A DNA stretch of 64,000 bases from Muraenolepis orangiensis (Eukaryota; Chordata; Actinopteri; Gadiformes; Muraenolepididae): assembly GCA_027704905.1 (NCBI GenBank), contig CM051006.1, positions 1,573,062 through 1,637,061 on the forward strand, written 5' to 3'. A model generated the notes under the pieces. The model was not told the DNA's origin. It ran no database searches and saw nothing but the letters and a program-made list of their open reading frames with translations. Position 1 is the stretch's first letter; every line of letters starts with the position of its first letter. This document shows positions 35,894-49,160 of the stretch, piece after piece. The position numbers and the translations under genes were made by a program.

Positions 35894-36433
35894 TTTAAAC
35901 AACCTGTCTATTTTATTCTGGTTCATCGTCTGTGAGAACCACGCGTCCTCTTGTGGTTCAGTATAGTGAATGTGTCTTATAATTTATTCTCGCTCATGGC
36001 CATGAAAACTTTATAAATGTGTCAGGTTGAACTGCAATATAATGTAATGTAACAATATAATGAGAAATTAATTAAATGAGGTTCTAAGGTCAAACGTAGG
36101 TTGTGTGAATGTATATTTTTAGTTTGTTCATTAAATTACTGGTATTATGTCTGATGATCACAATATTTGTTTACAGAAAGGTTAAGATAAGTTAGATAAG
36201 ATTGTTAGATAAGATTAATTAAATCAATGTGACTTTATTTATAGAGTGTGTTTTGTACAAATTGCTTAAAGACAATAACAGTAGATGAATACATCTGAAA
36301 CGTAGCGCTTGATTAAAGTTTACTCAAGAATTTAGAATATCGGAATACTCTTCTGATGAGAGTTAAAGCCACTCAGCTAGTGAAGAAAGAACCTCCAGTT
36401 CCAGCTTGGTTTCCTATCCTGGAGCATCTCCAA
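35894..36433. other. Unique noncoding sequence
   Basis: AT-rich, with a short GTTAGATAAGATT duplication near 36190-36215. No gene recognised. Mirror at 47836-48376. Confidence 0.55.
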
Positions 36434-36435
36434 CA

Positions 36436-36522
<87 letters not shown>

Positions 36523-36538
36523 GCACACGCGCACACAC

Positions 36539-36593
<55 letters not shown>
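36434..36593. repeat. (CA)n microsatellite with CGCG interruptions
   Basis: CA run containing GCGCACACGCGC. The right-arm version (47638-47835) is about 40 bases longer. Confidence 0.97.
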
Positions 36594-36713
36594 CGTATAG
36601 CAGCTGTTGTATTGAACTGTTAATCCAACTCTCTCAAAAACACCCTCAATTTGAACTCAAACCCTCCTTTGTGTGAGATGAAGCAGGCACTGCACGTGTG
36701 CACGCTCTATATC

Positions 36714-37663
36714 CAGTGGAGGCTCGTCCATTGAGGAACGGGAGGGTCATCCACCCTGTTAAATACACATCAATTTAACAGATTCATCTTTGAAAATACT
36801 GATAAAAAAGCTTTTTGTAACGCTTCAAAGTCACACAAATATGTGTGTCAAAATCGCACCAACAGCGCCCCCTACTGCAATGTTGTAATCACTGTACGGA
36901 GGAACGGAGGAAAGGGGGTCCATTATAAACTCTCGAACTCGAGCGGCCGGTGAGTCCTGGTTTAACATGAGTGTGTGAGTGTGTACGGCGCAAAGGGAGG
37001 ACCATCCTCCCTGAGGGCGGGTCTAGCCAGAGGCTGTTAACCAATCAGAGCTCACTGCACTGGTGAATACCCAATCAGAGTTTTGGGTGGCGGGGTCATC
37101 ATGCAAGGATCTCTCTTGTGTCATTCATTATAATTCCGCGTACCAGAAAACTGAGCGAGTCATTTACTTTGAATTGATTTCAGATTGTAAACTTGAGTTC
37201 CTCCTCAAAGCGTTCCAGGTGCATGACGCCAAACGTAAACAGAAATCATGGCTGACCATGACAAGGTGGGGTCTTTGGCTCACGATTAGACAACTGATGT
37301 GATTAACGTGCATTACTGGTTTTACTTTATGATAGTATGTCTTATTTTAATTAAATACAGGTAAATATACTTTACACAACAGAGCGATTCTCCCTCGAAG
37401 CTCACTCAATTTCAATTCCGTTAGGTTTGTTCGATAGCACAAGCCACTGTGCATGAAACTTCTATTCCGATTTCCTGATTTTTTATCATTTATGGATTAA
37501 TCGCTAAATATCTCGCTAAATATAACGCATCTTCCTCCTCAGATCACAATCGGTTTCCATTCAGTTTGGCTTATCTGCTAAAATGACCCACTAATACACT
37601 GTTAACATTTATAGTGAGGCTCCTTCCTTCCTCCCCTACTTTCACAACCTCCAGCCGCCACTG
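36714..37663 (-). mobile_element. 950-bp hAT-like non-autonomous element
   Basis: Left end CAGTGGAGGCTCGTCC and right end, in reverse complement, CAGTGGCGGCTGGAGG make imperfect inverted repeats. Flanks CTCTATAT (36705-36712) and GTGTATAT (37664-37671) agree at 6 of 8 bases, which may be an aged 8-bp duplication. No transposase frame. The right arm has the same element at the same length (46567-47516). The 20-bp minisatellite starts right at its edge. A partial relative lies at 26416-26668. Confidence 0.65.
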
Positions 37664-38930
37664 GTGTATATGAGTGTGAACACGTGTATATGAGTGTGAA
37701 CACGTGTATATGGGTGTGAACACGTGTATATGAGTGTGAACACGTGTATATGGGTGTGAACACGTGTATATGGGTGTGAACGCGTGTATATGAGTGTGAA
37801 CACGTGTATATGGGTGTGAACACGTGTATATGAGTGTGAACACGTGTCTATGAGTGTGAACACGTGTATATGAGTGTGAACACGTGTCTATGGGTGTGAA
37901 CACGTGTATATGAGTGTGAACACGTGTCTATGGGTGTGAACAAGTGTATATGAGTGTGAACACGTGTCTATGGGTGTGAACACGTGTATATGAGTGTGAA
38001 CACGTGTATATGAGTGTGAACATGTGTATATGGGTGTGAACACGTGTATATGAGTGTGAACACGTGTCTATGAGTGTGAACACGTGTATATGAGTGTGAA
38101 CACGTGTCTATGGGTGTGAACACGTGTATATGAGTGTGAACACGTGTCTATGGGTGTGAACACGTGTATATGAGTGTGAACACGTGTCTATGGGTGTGAA
38201 CACGTGTCTATGAGTGTGAACACGTGTCTATGAGTGTGAACACGTGTATATGAGTGTGAACACGTGTCTATGGGTGTGAACACGTGTCTATGAGTGTGAA
38301 CACGTGTCTATGGGTGTGAACACGTGTCTATGAGTGTGAACACGTGTATATGGGTGTGAACACGTGTCTATGAGTGTGAACACGTGTCTATGAGTGTGAA
38401 CACGTGTCTATGGCTGTGAACACGTGTATATGAGTGTGAACACGTGTATATGGGTGTGAACACGTGTATATGAGTGTGAACACGTGTCTATGAGTGTGAA
38501 CGCGTGTCTATGAGTGTGAACACGTGTACATGAGTGTGAACACGTGTATATGGGTGTGAACACGTGTCTATGAGTGTGAACACGTGTATATGGGTGTGAA
38601 CACGTATATATGAGTGTGAACACGTGTATATGGGTGTGAACACGTGTCTATGAGTGTGAACACGTGTATATGAGTGTGAACACGTGTCTATGGGTGTGAA
38701 CACGTGTATATGAGTGTGAACACGTGTCTATGAGTGTGAACACGTGTATATGGGTGTGAACGCGTGTATATGAGTGTGAACACGTGTATATGGGTGTGAA
38801 CACGTGTATATGAGTGTGAACACGTGTCTATGAGTGTGAACACGTGTATATGAGTGTGAACACGTGTCTATGGGTGTGAACACGTGTATATGAGTGTGAA
38901 CACGTGTCTATGGGTGTGAACAAGTGTATA
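37664..38930. repeat. 20-bp CACGTG minisatellite, about 63 copies
   Basis: Unit CACGTGTATATGAGTGTGAA with two main variable positions (TATATG/TCTATG and GAGTG/GGGTG). Nearly every unit contains the palindrome CACGTG. Frames across it (HTHIHVFTLIYTCSHSYTRV-like) are artefacts; four units make 80 bases, so the frame does not hold a coding period. The array continues at 40571 on the far side of the LINE. Confidence 0.97.
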
Positions 38931-40570
38931 TCAAGTCAAGTCAAGTCAAGTTTATTGTCACTTCACAGTTTACAGTTTAGTATAAAGCAGTGATGTGAAA
39001 TTCTTGTGTGCAATACCCGACGACAGACAGCAGTTATAGAATAAGATAAAATAAAAATAGATAAAATAGATAAAAATAGAATAAAAAATAGAATAAAAAA
39101 TAGAATAAGGAATATAAAATAAAAATAAAAAATGCAATTTATAAAATGCAAAAATCAGCACAGAAAAGAGCAATATATATATATAAATCAATGTAATAAA
39201 ATATACATTGTTATATGTTATACGCCCTTGTTCAGCAGCCTGATGGCCTGACTGTGGAAGCTATCTCTAAGCCTATTTGTACGACACTTGATACTGCGGT
39301 ATCGCCTGCCTGACGGTAATAGTGAGTAAAGTTCGTGGCTGGGGTGGGCAATGTCTTTTATAATTCTTTTGGCCTTGGCCACGCACCGCTGGTTGTAAAT
39401 GTCCAGGAGGGAGGGGAGCTCACCTCCAACGATATACTGGGCCGTCCGCACCACCCTTTGAAGCGCTCTGCGCTCGAGTGCCGTGCAGTTCCCGTACCAG
39501 GCGGTGATACACCCTGTCAGAACACTCTCGATGGTGCCGTTGTAGAATGTTCTCAGGATGCGGGGGCCCATGCTGAATTTCTTCAGACGCCTGAGAAAAT
39601 ACAGGCGTTGTTGGGCCTTTTTCACCACGTGTGTGGTGTGCGTGGACCATGTGAGGTCCTCGGAGATGTGCACGCCGAGGAACTTGAAGCTGCTGACCCT
39701 CTCTACTGCAACGCCGTCGATGGAGATAGGGCTGTGCTCTCCCCTCTGCCTCCTGAAGTCCACGATCAGCTCCTTGGTCTTCTTGACGTTGAGGGCGAGG
39801 CTGTTCTCCTGGCACCACTGCTCCAGCGATCCGACCTCCTCCCTGTAGGCTGTCTCGTCGTCGCCGGCGATCAGGCCCATCACTGTCGTGTCGTCAGCAA
39901 ACTTGACGATGACGTTGGAGCTGTGCATAGCCATGCAGTCGTGGGTGTAGAGGGAGTAGAGGAGAGGGCTCAGCACGCATCCCTGGGGGGCTCCCGTGTT
40001 GAGGGTCAGTGGCTCTGATGTGGTGCTGCCCATCCTCACCACCTGGCGGCGGTCCGACAGGAGGTTCAGTATCCAGCTGCACATGGATGGGGGTACGCCT
40101 AGACCTCTCAGCTTGGTGTCGAGCTTGGCAGGAACTATTGTGTTGAATGCTGAGCTGTAGTCCACAAACAGCATTCGCACATAACAGTTCTTCCCCTCCA
40201 AGTGGGAAAGGGCAGTGTGGAGGGCCATGGCAATTGCGTCGTCCGTGGATCTATTTTGACGATATGCAAATTGCCATGGGTCCAGCGTGGTAGGTAACAC
40301 GGAGCAAATAAAGTCCTTGACCAACCTCTCGAAGCATTTGCTAACGATCGAGGTGAGGGCCACAGGTCTGTAGTCATTCAGGCATGTTACCTTGGTTTGT
40401 TTAGGGACAGGCACGATGGTGGATATCTTGAAGACCGCGGGGACAACAGCCTGGGACAGGGAGAGGTTGAAGATGTCTGCAAAGACTCCTGCCAACTGGT
40501 CTGCGCATGCTCTGAGGACGCGGCCCGGGATGTCGTCGGGGCCTGCCGCCTTACGGATGTTCAGCCGCTT
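38931..40570 (-). mobile_element. L2/Rex1-type LINE inserted in the 20-bp minisatellite
   Basis: A 5'-truncated copy of about 1.64 kb. The 3' end (left) has four TCAAG units in reverse of the TTGAC tail and an AATAAA signal; the 5' end stops at 40570 inside the reverse transcriptase (KAAGPDDIPGRVLRACADQL). Minisatellite units continue on both sides with at most one base of duplication visible, though a duplication inside a tandem array would be hard to detect. The sequence is related to the dead copy at 6739-7978 and mirrored at 43699-45339. Confidence 0.9.
39218..40495 (-). CDS. LINE reverse transcriptase, 425-codon open frame of a truncated copy
   Basis: An uninterrupted frame from the first ATG at 40495 (also open upstream to 40570, without a start). 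Blocks in order: NDYRPVALTSIVSKCFERLV, NRSTDDAIAMAL, MLFVDYSSAFNTIVPAKL, LNTGAPQGCVLSPLLYSLY, catalytic VKFADDTTVMGLI, FKFLGVHISEDLTWS and KKAQQRLYFLRRL, then the C-terminal domain to LLNKGV. The endonuclease and first reverse transcriptase part are absent, so it is unlikely to act despite being stop-free. The lack of stops indicates a recent insertion. The right-arm copy encodes the same 425 residues. Confidence 0.85.
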   Translation of the reverse strand: MAGVFADIFNLSLSQAVVPAVFKISTIVPVPKQTKVTCLNDYRPVALTSIVSKCFERLVKDFICSVLPTTLDPWQFAYRQNRSTDDAIAMALHTALSHLEGKNCYVRMLFVDYSSAFNTIVPAKLDTKLRGLGVPPSMCSWILNLLSDRRQVVRMGSTTSEPLTLNTGAPQGCVLSPLLYSLYTHDCMAMHSSNVIVKFADDTTVMGLIAGDDETAYREEVGSLEQWCQENSLALNVKKTKELIVDFRRQRGEHSPISIDGVAVERVSSFKFLGVHISEDLTWSTHTTHVVKKAQQRLYFLRRLKKFSMGPRILRTFYNGTIESVLTGCITAWYGNCTALERRALQRVVRTAQYIVGGELPSLLDIYNQRCVAKAKRIIKDIAHPSHELYSLLPSGRRYRSIKCRTNRLRDSFHSQAIRLLNKGV

Positions 40571-41568
40571 ATGAGTGTGAACACGTGTCTATGGGTGTGA
40601 ACACGTGTATATGAGTGTGAACACGTGTATATGGGTGTGAACACGTGTATATGAGTGTGAACACGTGTCTATGAGTGTGAACACGTGTATATGAGTGTGA
40701 ACACGTGTCTATGGGTGTGAACACGTGTATATGAGTGTGAACACGTGTCTATGGGTGTGAACACGTGTATATGAGTGTGAACACGTGTCTATGGGTGTGA
40801 ACACGTGTCTATGAGTGTGAACACGTGTCTATGAGTGTGAACACGTGTCTATGAGTGTGAACACGTGTCTATGGGTGTGAACACGTGTCTATGAGTGTGA
40901 ACACGTGTCTATGGGTGTGAACACGTGTATATGAGTGTGAACACGTGTATATGGGTGTGAACACGTGTCTATGAGTGTGAACACGTGTCTATGAGTGTGA
41001 ACACGTGTCTATGGCTGTGAACACGTGTATATGAGTGTGAACACGTGTATATGGGTGTGAACACGTGTATATGAGTGTGAACACGTGTCTATGAGTGTGA
41101 ACGCGTGTCTATGAGTGTGAACACGTGTACATGAGTGTGAACACGTGTATATGGGTGTGAACACGTGTCTATGAGTGTGAACACGTGTATATGGGTGTGA
41201 ACACGTGTATATGAGTGTGAACACGTGTATATGGGTGTGAACACGTGTCTATGAGTGTGAACACGTGTATATGAGTGTGAACACTGTGTATATGGGTGTG
41301 AACACGTGTATATGAGTGTGAACACGTGTCTATGGGTGTGAACAGGTGTATATGAGTGTGAACACGTGTATATGAGTGTGAACACGTGTCTATGAGTGTG
41401 AACACGTGTCTATGAGTGTGAACACGTGTCTATGAGTGTGAACACGTGTCTATGGGTGTGAACACGTGTATATGATTGTGAACACGTGTCTATGAGTGTG
41501 AACACGTGTATATGGTGTGAACACGTGTATATGAGTGTGAACACGTGTATATGAGTGTGAACACGTGT
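40571..41568. repeat. 20-bp CACGTG minisatellite, inner part of left arm
   Basis: Continuation of the array at 37664-38930, about 50 units, ending at the central N run. Two phase slips occur near 41284 and 41515. Confidence 0.96.
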
Positions 41569-42568
41569 NNNNNNNNNNNNNNNNNNNNNNNNNNNNNNNN
41601 NNNNNNNNNNNNNNNNNNNNNNNNNNNNNNNNNNNNNNNNNNNNNNNNNNNNNNNNNNNNNNNNNNNNNNNNNNNNNNNNNNNNNNNNNNNNNNNNNNNN
41701 NNNNNNNNNNNNNNNNNNNNNNNNNNNNNNNNNNNNNNNNNNNNNNNNNNNNNNNNNNNNNNNNNNNNNNNNNNNNNNNNNNNNNNNNNNNNNNNNNNNN
41801 NNNNNNNNNNNNNNNNNNNNNNNNNNNNNNNNNNNNNNNNNNNNNNNNNNNNNNNNNNNNNNNNNNNNNNNNNNNNNNNNNNNNNNNNNNNNNNNNNNNN
41901 NNNNNNNNNNNNNNNNNNNNNNNNNNNNNNNNNNNNNNNNNNNNNNNNNNNNNNNNNNNNNNNNNNNNNNNNNNNNNNNNNNNNNNNNNNNNNNNNNNNN
42001 NNNNNNNNNNNNNNNNNNNNNNNNNNNNNNNNNNNNNNNNNNNNNNNNNNNNNNNNNNNNNNNNNNNNNNNNNNNNNNNNNNNNNNNNNNNNNNNNNNNN
42101 NNNNNNNNNNNNNNNNNNNNNNNNNNNNNNNNNNNNNNNNNNNNNNNNNNNNNNNNNNNNNNNNNNNNNNNNNNNNNNNNNNNNNNNNNNNNNNNNNNNN
42201 NNNNNNNNNNNNNNNNNNNNNNNNNNNNNNNNNNNNNNNNNNNNNNNNNNNNNNNNNNNNNNNNNNNNNNNNNNNNNNNNNNNNNNNNNNNNNNNNNNNN
42301 NNNNNNNNNNNNNNNNNNNNNNNNNNNNNNNNNNNNNNNNNNNNNNNNNNNNNNNNNNNNNNNNNNNNNNNNNNNNNNNNNNNNNNNNNNNNNNNNNNNN
42401 NNNNNNNNNNNNNNNNNNNNNNNNNNNNNNNNNNNNNNNNNNNNNNNNNNNNNNNNNNNNNNNNNNNNNNNNNNNNNNNNNNNNNNNNNNNNNNNNNNNN
42501 NNNNNNNNNNNNNNNNNNNNNNNNNNNNNNNNNNNNNNNNNNNNNNNNNNNNNNNNNNNNNNNNNNNN
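41569..42568. other. Assembly gap (1000 N) at the centre of the inverted duplication
   Basis: Exactly 1000 N, placed between two copies of the same minisatellite in opposite orientation. Gene predictions spanning it are void. Confidence 0.99.
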
Positions 42569-43698
42569 TCACACTCATAGACACGTGTTCACACTCATAT
42601 ACACGTGTTCACACTCATATACACATGTTCACACTCATAGACACGTGTTCACACTCATATACACGTGTTCACACTCATATACACGTGTTCACACCCATAT
42701 ACACGTGTTCACACTCATAGACACGTGTTCACACTCATATACACGTGTTCACACTCATAGACACGTGTTCACACTCATATACACGTGTTCACACCCATAT
42801 ACACGTGTTCACACTCATAGACACGCGTTCACACTCATAGACACGTGTTCACACTCATATACACGTGTTCACACCCATATACACGTGTTCACACTCATAG
42901 ACACGTGTTCACACTCATATACACGTGTTCACACTCATATACACGTGTTCACACTCATATACACGTGTTCACACCCATATACACGTGTTCACACTCATAT
43001 ACACGTGTTCACACCCATATACACGTGTTCACACTCATAGACACGCGTTCACACTCATAGACACGTGTTCACACTCATATACACGTGTTCACACCCATAT
43101 ACACGTGTTCACACTCATATACACGTGTTCACAGCCATAGACACGTGTTCACACTCATAGACACGTGTTCACACTCATAGACACGTGTTCACACCCATAT
43201 ACACGTGTTCACACTCATATACACGTGTTCACACCCATAGACACGTGTTCACACTCATAGACACGTGTTCACACCCATAGACACGTGTTCACACTCATAT
43301 ACACGTGTTCACACTCATAGACACGTGTTCACACTCATAGACACGTGTTCACACCCATAGACACGTGTTCACACTCATATACACGTGTTCACACCCATAG
43401 ACACGTGTTCACACTCATATACACGTGTTCACACCCATAGACACGTGTTCACACTCATATACACGTGTTCACACTCATAGACACGTGTTCACACTCATAT
43501 ACACGTGTTCACACCCATATACACATGTTCACACTCATATACACGTGTTCACACTCATATACACGTGTTCACACTCATATACACGTGTTCACACCCATAG
43601 ACACGTGTTCACACTCATATACACGTGTTCACACTCATATACACGTGTTCACACTCATATACACGTGTTCACACCCATAGACACGTGTTCACACTCAT
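42569..43698. repeat. 20-bp CACGTG minisatellite, right arm, inner part
   Basis: Same unit as at 37664, in reverse complement (TTCACACTCATATACACGTG), about 56 copies, starting at the gap and ending at the LINE. Confidence 0.96.
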
Positions 43699-45339
43699 AA
43701 GCGGCTGAACATCCGTAAGGCGGCAGGCCCCGACGACATCCCGGGCCGCGTCCTCAGAGCATGCGCAGACCAGTTGGCAGGAGTCTTTGCAGACATCTTC
43801 AACCTCTCCCTGTCCCAGGCTGTTGTCCCCGCGGTCTTCAAGATATCCACCATCGTGCCTGTCCCTAAACAAACCAAGGTAACATGCCTGAATGACTACA
43901 GACCTGTGGCCCTCACCTCGATCGTTAGCAAATGCTTCGAGAGGTTGGTCAAGGACTTTATTTGCTCCGTGTTACCTACCACGCTGGACCCATGGCAATT
44001 TGCATATCGTCAAAATAGATCCACGGACGACGCAATTGCCATGGCCCTCCACACTGCCCTTTCCCACTTGGAGGGGAAGAACTGTTATGTGCGAATGCTG
44101 TTTGTGGACTACAGCTCAGCATTCAACACAATAGTTCCTGCCAAGCTCGACACCAAGCTGAGAGGTCTAGGCGTACCCCCATCCATGTGCAGCTGGATAC
44201 TGAACCTCCTGTCGGACCGCCGCCAGGTGGTGAGGATGGGCAGCACCACATCAGAGCCACTGACCCTCAACACGGGAGCCCCCCAGGGATGCGTGCTGAG
44301 CCCTCTCCTCTACTCCCTCTACACCCACGACTGCATGGCTATGCACAGCTCCAACGTCATCGTCAAGTTTGCTGACGACACGACAGTGATGGGCCTGATC
44401 GCCGGCGACGACGAGACAGCCTACAGGGAGGAGGTCGGATCGCTGGAGCAGTGGTGCCAGGAGAACAGCCTCGCCCTCAACGTCAAGAAGACCAAGGAGC
44501 TGATCGTGGACTTCAGGAGGCAGAGGGGAGAGCACAGCCCTATCTCCATCGACGGCGTTGCAGTAGAGAGGGTCAGCAGCTTCAAGTTCCTCGGCGTGCA
44601 CATCTCCGAGGACCTCACATGGTCCACGCACACCACACACGTGGTGAAAAAGGCCCAACAACGCCTGTATTTTCTCAGGCGTCTGAAGAAATTCAGCATG
44701 GGCCCCCGCATCCTGAGAACATTCTACAACGGCACCATCGAGAGTGTTCTGACAGGGTGTATCACCGCCTGGTACGGGAACTGCACGGCACTCGAGCGCA
44801 GAGCGCTTCAAAGGGTGGTGCGGACGGCCCAGTATATCGTTGGAGGTGAGCTCCCCTCCCTCCTGGACATTTACAACCAGCGGTGCGTGGCCAAGGCCAA
44901 AAGAATTATAAAAGACATTGCCCACCCCAGCCACGAACTTTACTCACTATTACCGTCAGGCAGGCGATACCGCAGTATCAAGTGTCGTACAAATAGGCTT
45001 AGAGATAGCTTCCACAGTCAGGCCATCAGGCTGCTGAACAAGGGCGTATAACATATAACAATGTATATTTTATTACATTGATTTATATATATATATTGCT
45101 CTTTTCTGTGCTGATTTTTGCATTTTATAAATTGCATTTTTTATTTTTATTTTATATTCCTTATTCTATTTTTTATTCTATTTTTTATTCTATTTTTATC
45201 TATTTTTATCTATTTTTATTTTATCTTATTCTATAACTGCTGTCTGTCGTCGGGTATTGCACACAAGAATTTCACATCACTGCTTTATACTAAACTGTAA
45301 ACTGTGAAGTGACAATAAACTTGACTTGACTTGACTTGA
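43699..45339 (+). mobile_element. L2/Rex1-type LINE in the minisatellite, right arm copy
   Basis: Mirror of 38931-40570, same truncation point and TTGAC tail. The A/T-rich 3' region near 45190-45235 differs slightly in TTTTTATC repeat number. AATAAA at 45314-45319. Confidence 0.9.
43774..45051 (+). CDS. LINE reverse transcriptase, 425-codon open frame, right arm copy
   Basis: Identical in residue sequence to the frame at 39218-40495, including the catalytic FADD (44368-44379). It lacks the endonuclease and the first part of the polymerase. Confidence 0.85.
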   Translation: MAGVFADIFNLSLSQAVVPAVFKISTIVPVPKQTKVTCLNDYRPVALTSIVSKCFERLVKDFICSVLPTTLDPWQFAYRQNRSTDDAIAMALHTALSHLEGKNCYVRMLFVDYSSAFNTIVPAKLDTKLRGLGVPPSMCSWILNLLSDRRQVVRMGSTTSEPLTLNTGAPQGCVLSPLLYSLYTHDCMAMHSSNVIVKFADDTTVMGLIAGDDETAYREEVGSLEQWCQENSLALNVKKTKELIVDFRRQRGEHSPISIDGVAVERVSSFKFLGVHISEDLTWSTHTTHVVKKAQQRLYFLRRLKKFSMGPRILRTFYNGTIESVLTGCITAWYGNCTALERRALQRVVRTAQYIVGGELPSLLDIYNQRCVAKAKRIIKDIAHPSHELYSLLPSGRRYRSIKCRTNRLRDSFHSQAIRLLNKGV

Positions 45340-46566
45340 TATACACTTGTTCACACCCATAGACACGTGTTCACACTCATATACACGTGTTCACACCCAT
45401 AGACACGTGTTCACACTCATATACACGTGTTCACACTCATAGACACGTGTTCACACTCATATACACGTGTTCACACCCATATACACGTGTTCACACTCAT
45501 ATACACGCGTTCACACCCATATACACGTGTTCACACTCATAGACACGTGTTCACACTCATATACACGTGTTCACACCCATAGACACGTGTTCACACTCAT
45601 ATACACGTGTTCACACTCATAGACACGTGTTCACACCCATATACACGTGTTCACACTCATATATACGTGTTCACACCCATATACACGTGTTCACACTCAT
45701 AGACACGTGTTCACACCCATATACACGTGTTCACACTCATGTACACGTGTTCACACTCATAGACACGCGTTCACACTCATAGACACGTGTTCACACTCAT
45801 ATACACGTGTTCACACCCATATACACGTGTTCACACTCATATACACGTGTTCACAGCCATAGACACGTGTTCACACTCATAGACACGTGTTCACACTCAT
45901 AGACACGTGTTCACACCCATATACACGTGTTCACACTCATATACACGTGTTCACACCCATAGACACGTGTTCACACTCATAGACACGTGTTCACACCCAT
46001 AGACACGTGTTCACACTCATATACACGTGTTCACACTCATAGACACGTGTTCACACTCATAGACACGTGTTCACACCCATAGACACGTGTTCACACTCAT
46101 ATACACGTGTTCACACCCATAGACACGTGTTCACACTCATATACACGTGTTCACACCCATAGACACGTGTTCACACTCATATACACGTGTTCACACTCAT
46201 AGACACGTGTTCACACTCATATACACGTGTTCACACCCATATACACATGTTCACACTCATATACACGTGTTCACACTCATATACACGTGTTCACACCCAT
46301 AGACACGTGTTCACACTCATATACACTTGTTCACACCCATAGACACGTGTTCACACTCATATACACGTGTTCACACTCATAGACACGTGTTCACACTCAT
46401 ATACACGTGTTCACACCCATATACACGTGTTCACACTCATATACACGCGTTCACACCCATATACACGTGTTCACACCCATATACACGTGTTCACACTCAT
46501 ATACACGTGTTCACACCCATATACACGTGTTCACACTCATATACACGTGTTCACACTCATATACAC
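45340..46566. repeat. 20-bp CACGTG minisatellite, right arm, outer part
   Basis: Mirror of 37664-38930, about 61 units, joining the 950-bp hAT-like element directly. Confidence 0.96.
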
Positions 46567-47516
46567 CAGTGGCGGCTGGAGGTTGTGAAAGTAGGGGAGG
46601 AAGGAAGGAGCCTCACTATAAATGTTAACAGTGTATTAGTGGGTCATTTTAGCAGATAAGCCAAACTGAATGGAAACCGATTGTGATCTGAGGAGGAAGA
46701 TGCGTTATATTTAGTGAGATATTTAGCGATTAATCCATAAATGATAAAAAATCAGGAAATCGGAATAGAAGTTTCATGCACAGTGGCTTGTGCTATCGAA
46801 CAAACCTAACGGAATTGAAATTGAGTGAGCTTCGAGGGAGAATCGCTCTGTTGTGTAAAGTATATTTACCTGTATTTAATTAAAATAAGACATACTATCA
46901 TAAAGTAAAACCAGTAATGCACGTTAATCACATCAGTTGTCTAATCGTGAGCCAAAGACCCCACCTTGTCATGGTCAGCCATGATTTCTGTTTATGTTTG
47001 GCGTCATGCACCTGGAACGCTTTGAGGAGGAACTCAAGTTTACAATCTGAAATCAATTCAAAGTAAATGACTCGCTCAGTTTTCTGGTACGCGGAATTAT
47101 AATGAATGACACAAGAGAGATCCTTGCATGATGACCCCCCCACCCAAAACTCTGATTGGGTATTCACCAGTGCAGTGAGCTCTGATTGGTTAACAGCCTC
47201 TGGCTAGACCCGCCCTCAGGGAGGATGGTCCTCCCTTAGCGCCGTACACACTCACACACTCATGTTAAACCAGGACTCACCGGCCGCTCGAGTTCGAGAG
47301 TTTATAATGGACCCCCTTTCCTCCGTTCCTCCGTACAGTGATTACAACATTGCAGTAGGGGGCGCTGTTGGTGCGATTTTGACACACATATTTGTGTGAC
47401 TTTGAAGCGTTACAAAAAGCTTTTTTATCAGTATTTTCAAAGATGAATCTGTTAAATTGATGTGTATTTAACAGGGTGGATGACCCTCCCGTTCCTCAAT
47501 GGACGAGCCTCCACTG
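46567..47516 (+). mobile_element. 950-bp hAT-like element, right arm copy
   Basis: Mirror of 36714-37663 with the same ends (CAGTGGCGGCTGG and GAGCCTCCACTG) and the same length, with a few base changes (for example a C run near 47137-47143 longer by about three bases). Confidence 0.65.
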
Positions 47517-47636
47517 GATATAGAGCGTGCACACGTGCAGTGCCTGCTTCATCTCACACAAAGGAGGGTTTGAGTTCAAATTGAGGGTGTTTTTGAGAGA
47601 GTTGGATTAACAGTTCAATACAACAGCTGCTATACG

Positions 47637-48376
<740 letters not shown>

Positions 48377-48430
48377 GAGGGGTAGTTTAGTGGTCCCGGT
48401 GCTGAGAGGTTCTGGGTTGGATCCTGATGT
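48377..48430 (+). mobile_element. tRNA-derived SINE-like head, right arm
   Basis: A-box TAGTTTAGTGG (48383-48393) and B-box-like GGTTGGATCC (48415-48424). It is followed by about 80 bases of body and then the CCCCTAA repeats at 48509. Confidence 0.45.
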
Positions 48431-48508
48431 CTAAAGTATAAAGATGGCCCCTTAACCCCTACTTCCTAAGGACTACAGTCTTACCTGTATCCTAGAGCAG
48501 GTTTCTCT

Positions 48509-48775
<267 letters not shown>

Positions 48776-48817
48776 ACAACGATAGATTAAGAGACTAGTA
48801 TCAAGGCACACCGAGAT

Positions 48818-49160
48818 GAAAGAAGATGGAGAGAGAGCTAGACCTAAAGATGGAGAGAGAGCTGGACCTAAAGATGGAGAGAGAGCTGGACCTAAAGATG
48901 GAGAGAGAGCTGGACCTAAAGATGGAGAGAGAGCTGGACCTAAAGATGGAGAGAGAGCTGGACCTAAAGATGGAGAGAGAGCTGGACCTAAAGATGGAGA
49001 GAGAGTTAGACCTAAAGATGGAGAGAGAGCTAGACCTAAAGATGGAGAGAGAGCTAGACCTAAAGATGGACAGAGAGCTAGACCTAAAGATGGAGAGAGA
49101 GCTAGACCTAAAGATGGACAGAGAGCTGGACCTAAAGATGGAGAGAGAGCTGGACAGAAA
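48818..49160. repeat. 24-bp tandem repeat, right arm
   Basis: Unit GAGAGAGAGCTGGACCTAAA plus GATG, same copy number as in the left arm. All frames stay open, reading KDGERAGP or MERELDLK. Confidence 0.94.

Noticed and set aside
39335..40018. 227-codon frame antisense to the LINE reverse transcriptase
   Set aside because: A shadow of the real LINE frame on the other strand.
37664..41568. Regular repeats resembling a CRISPR array
   Set aside because: Units are contiguous with no unique spacers, and the context is eukaryotic.
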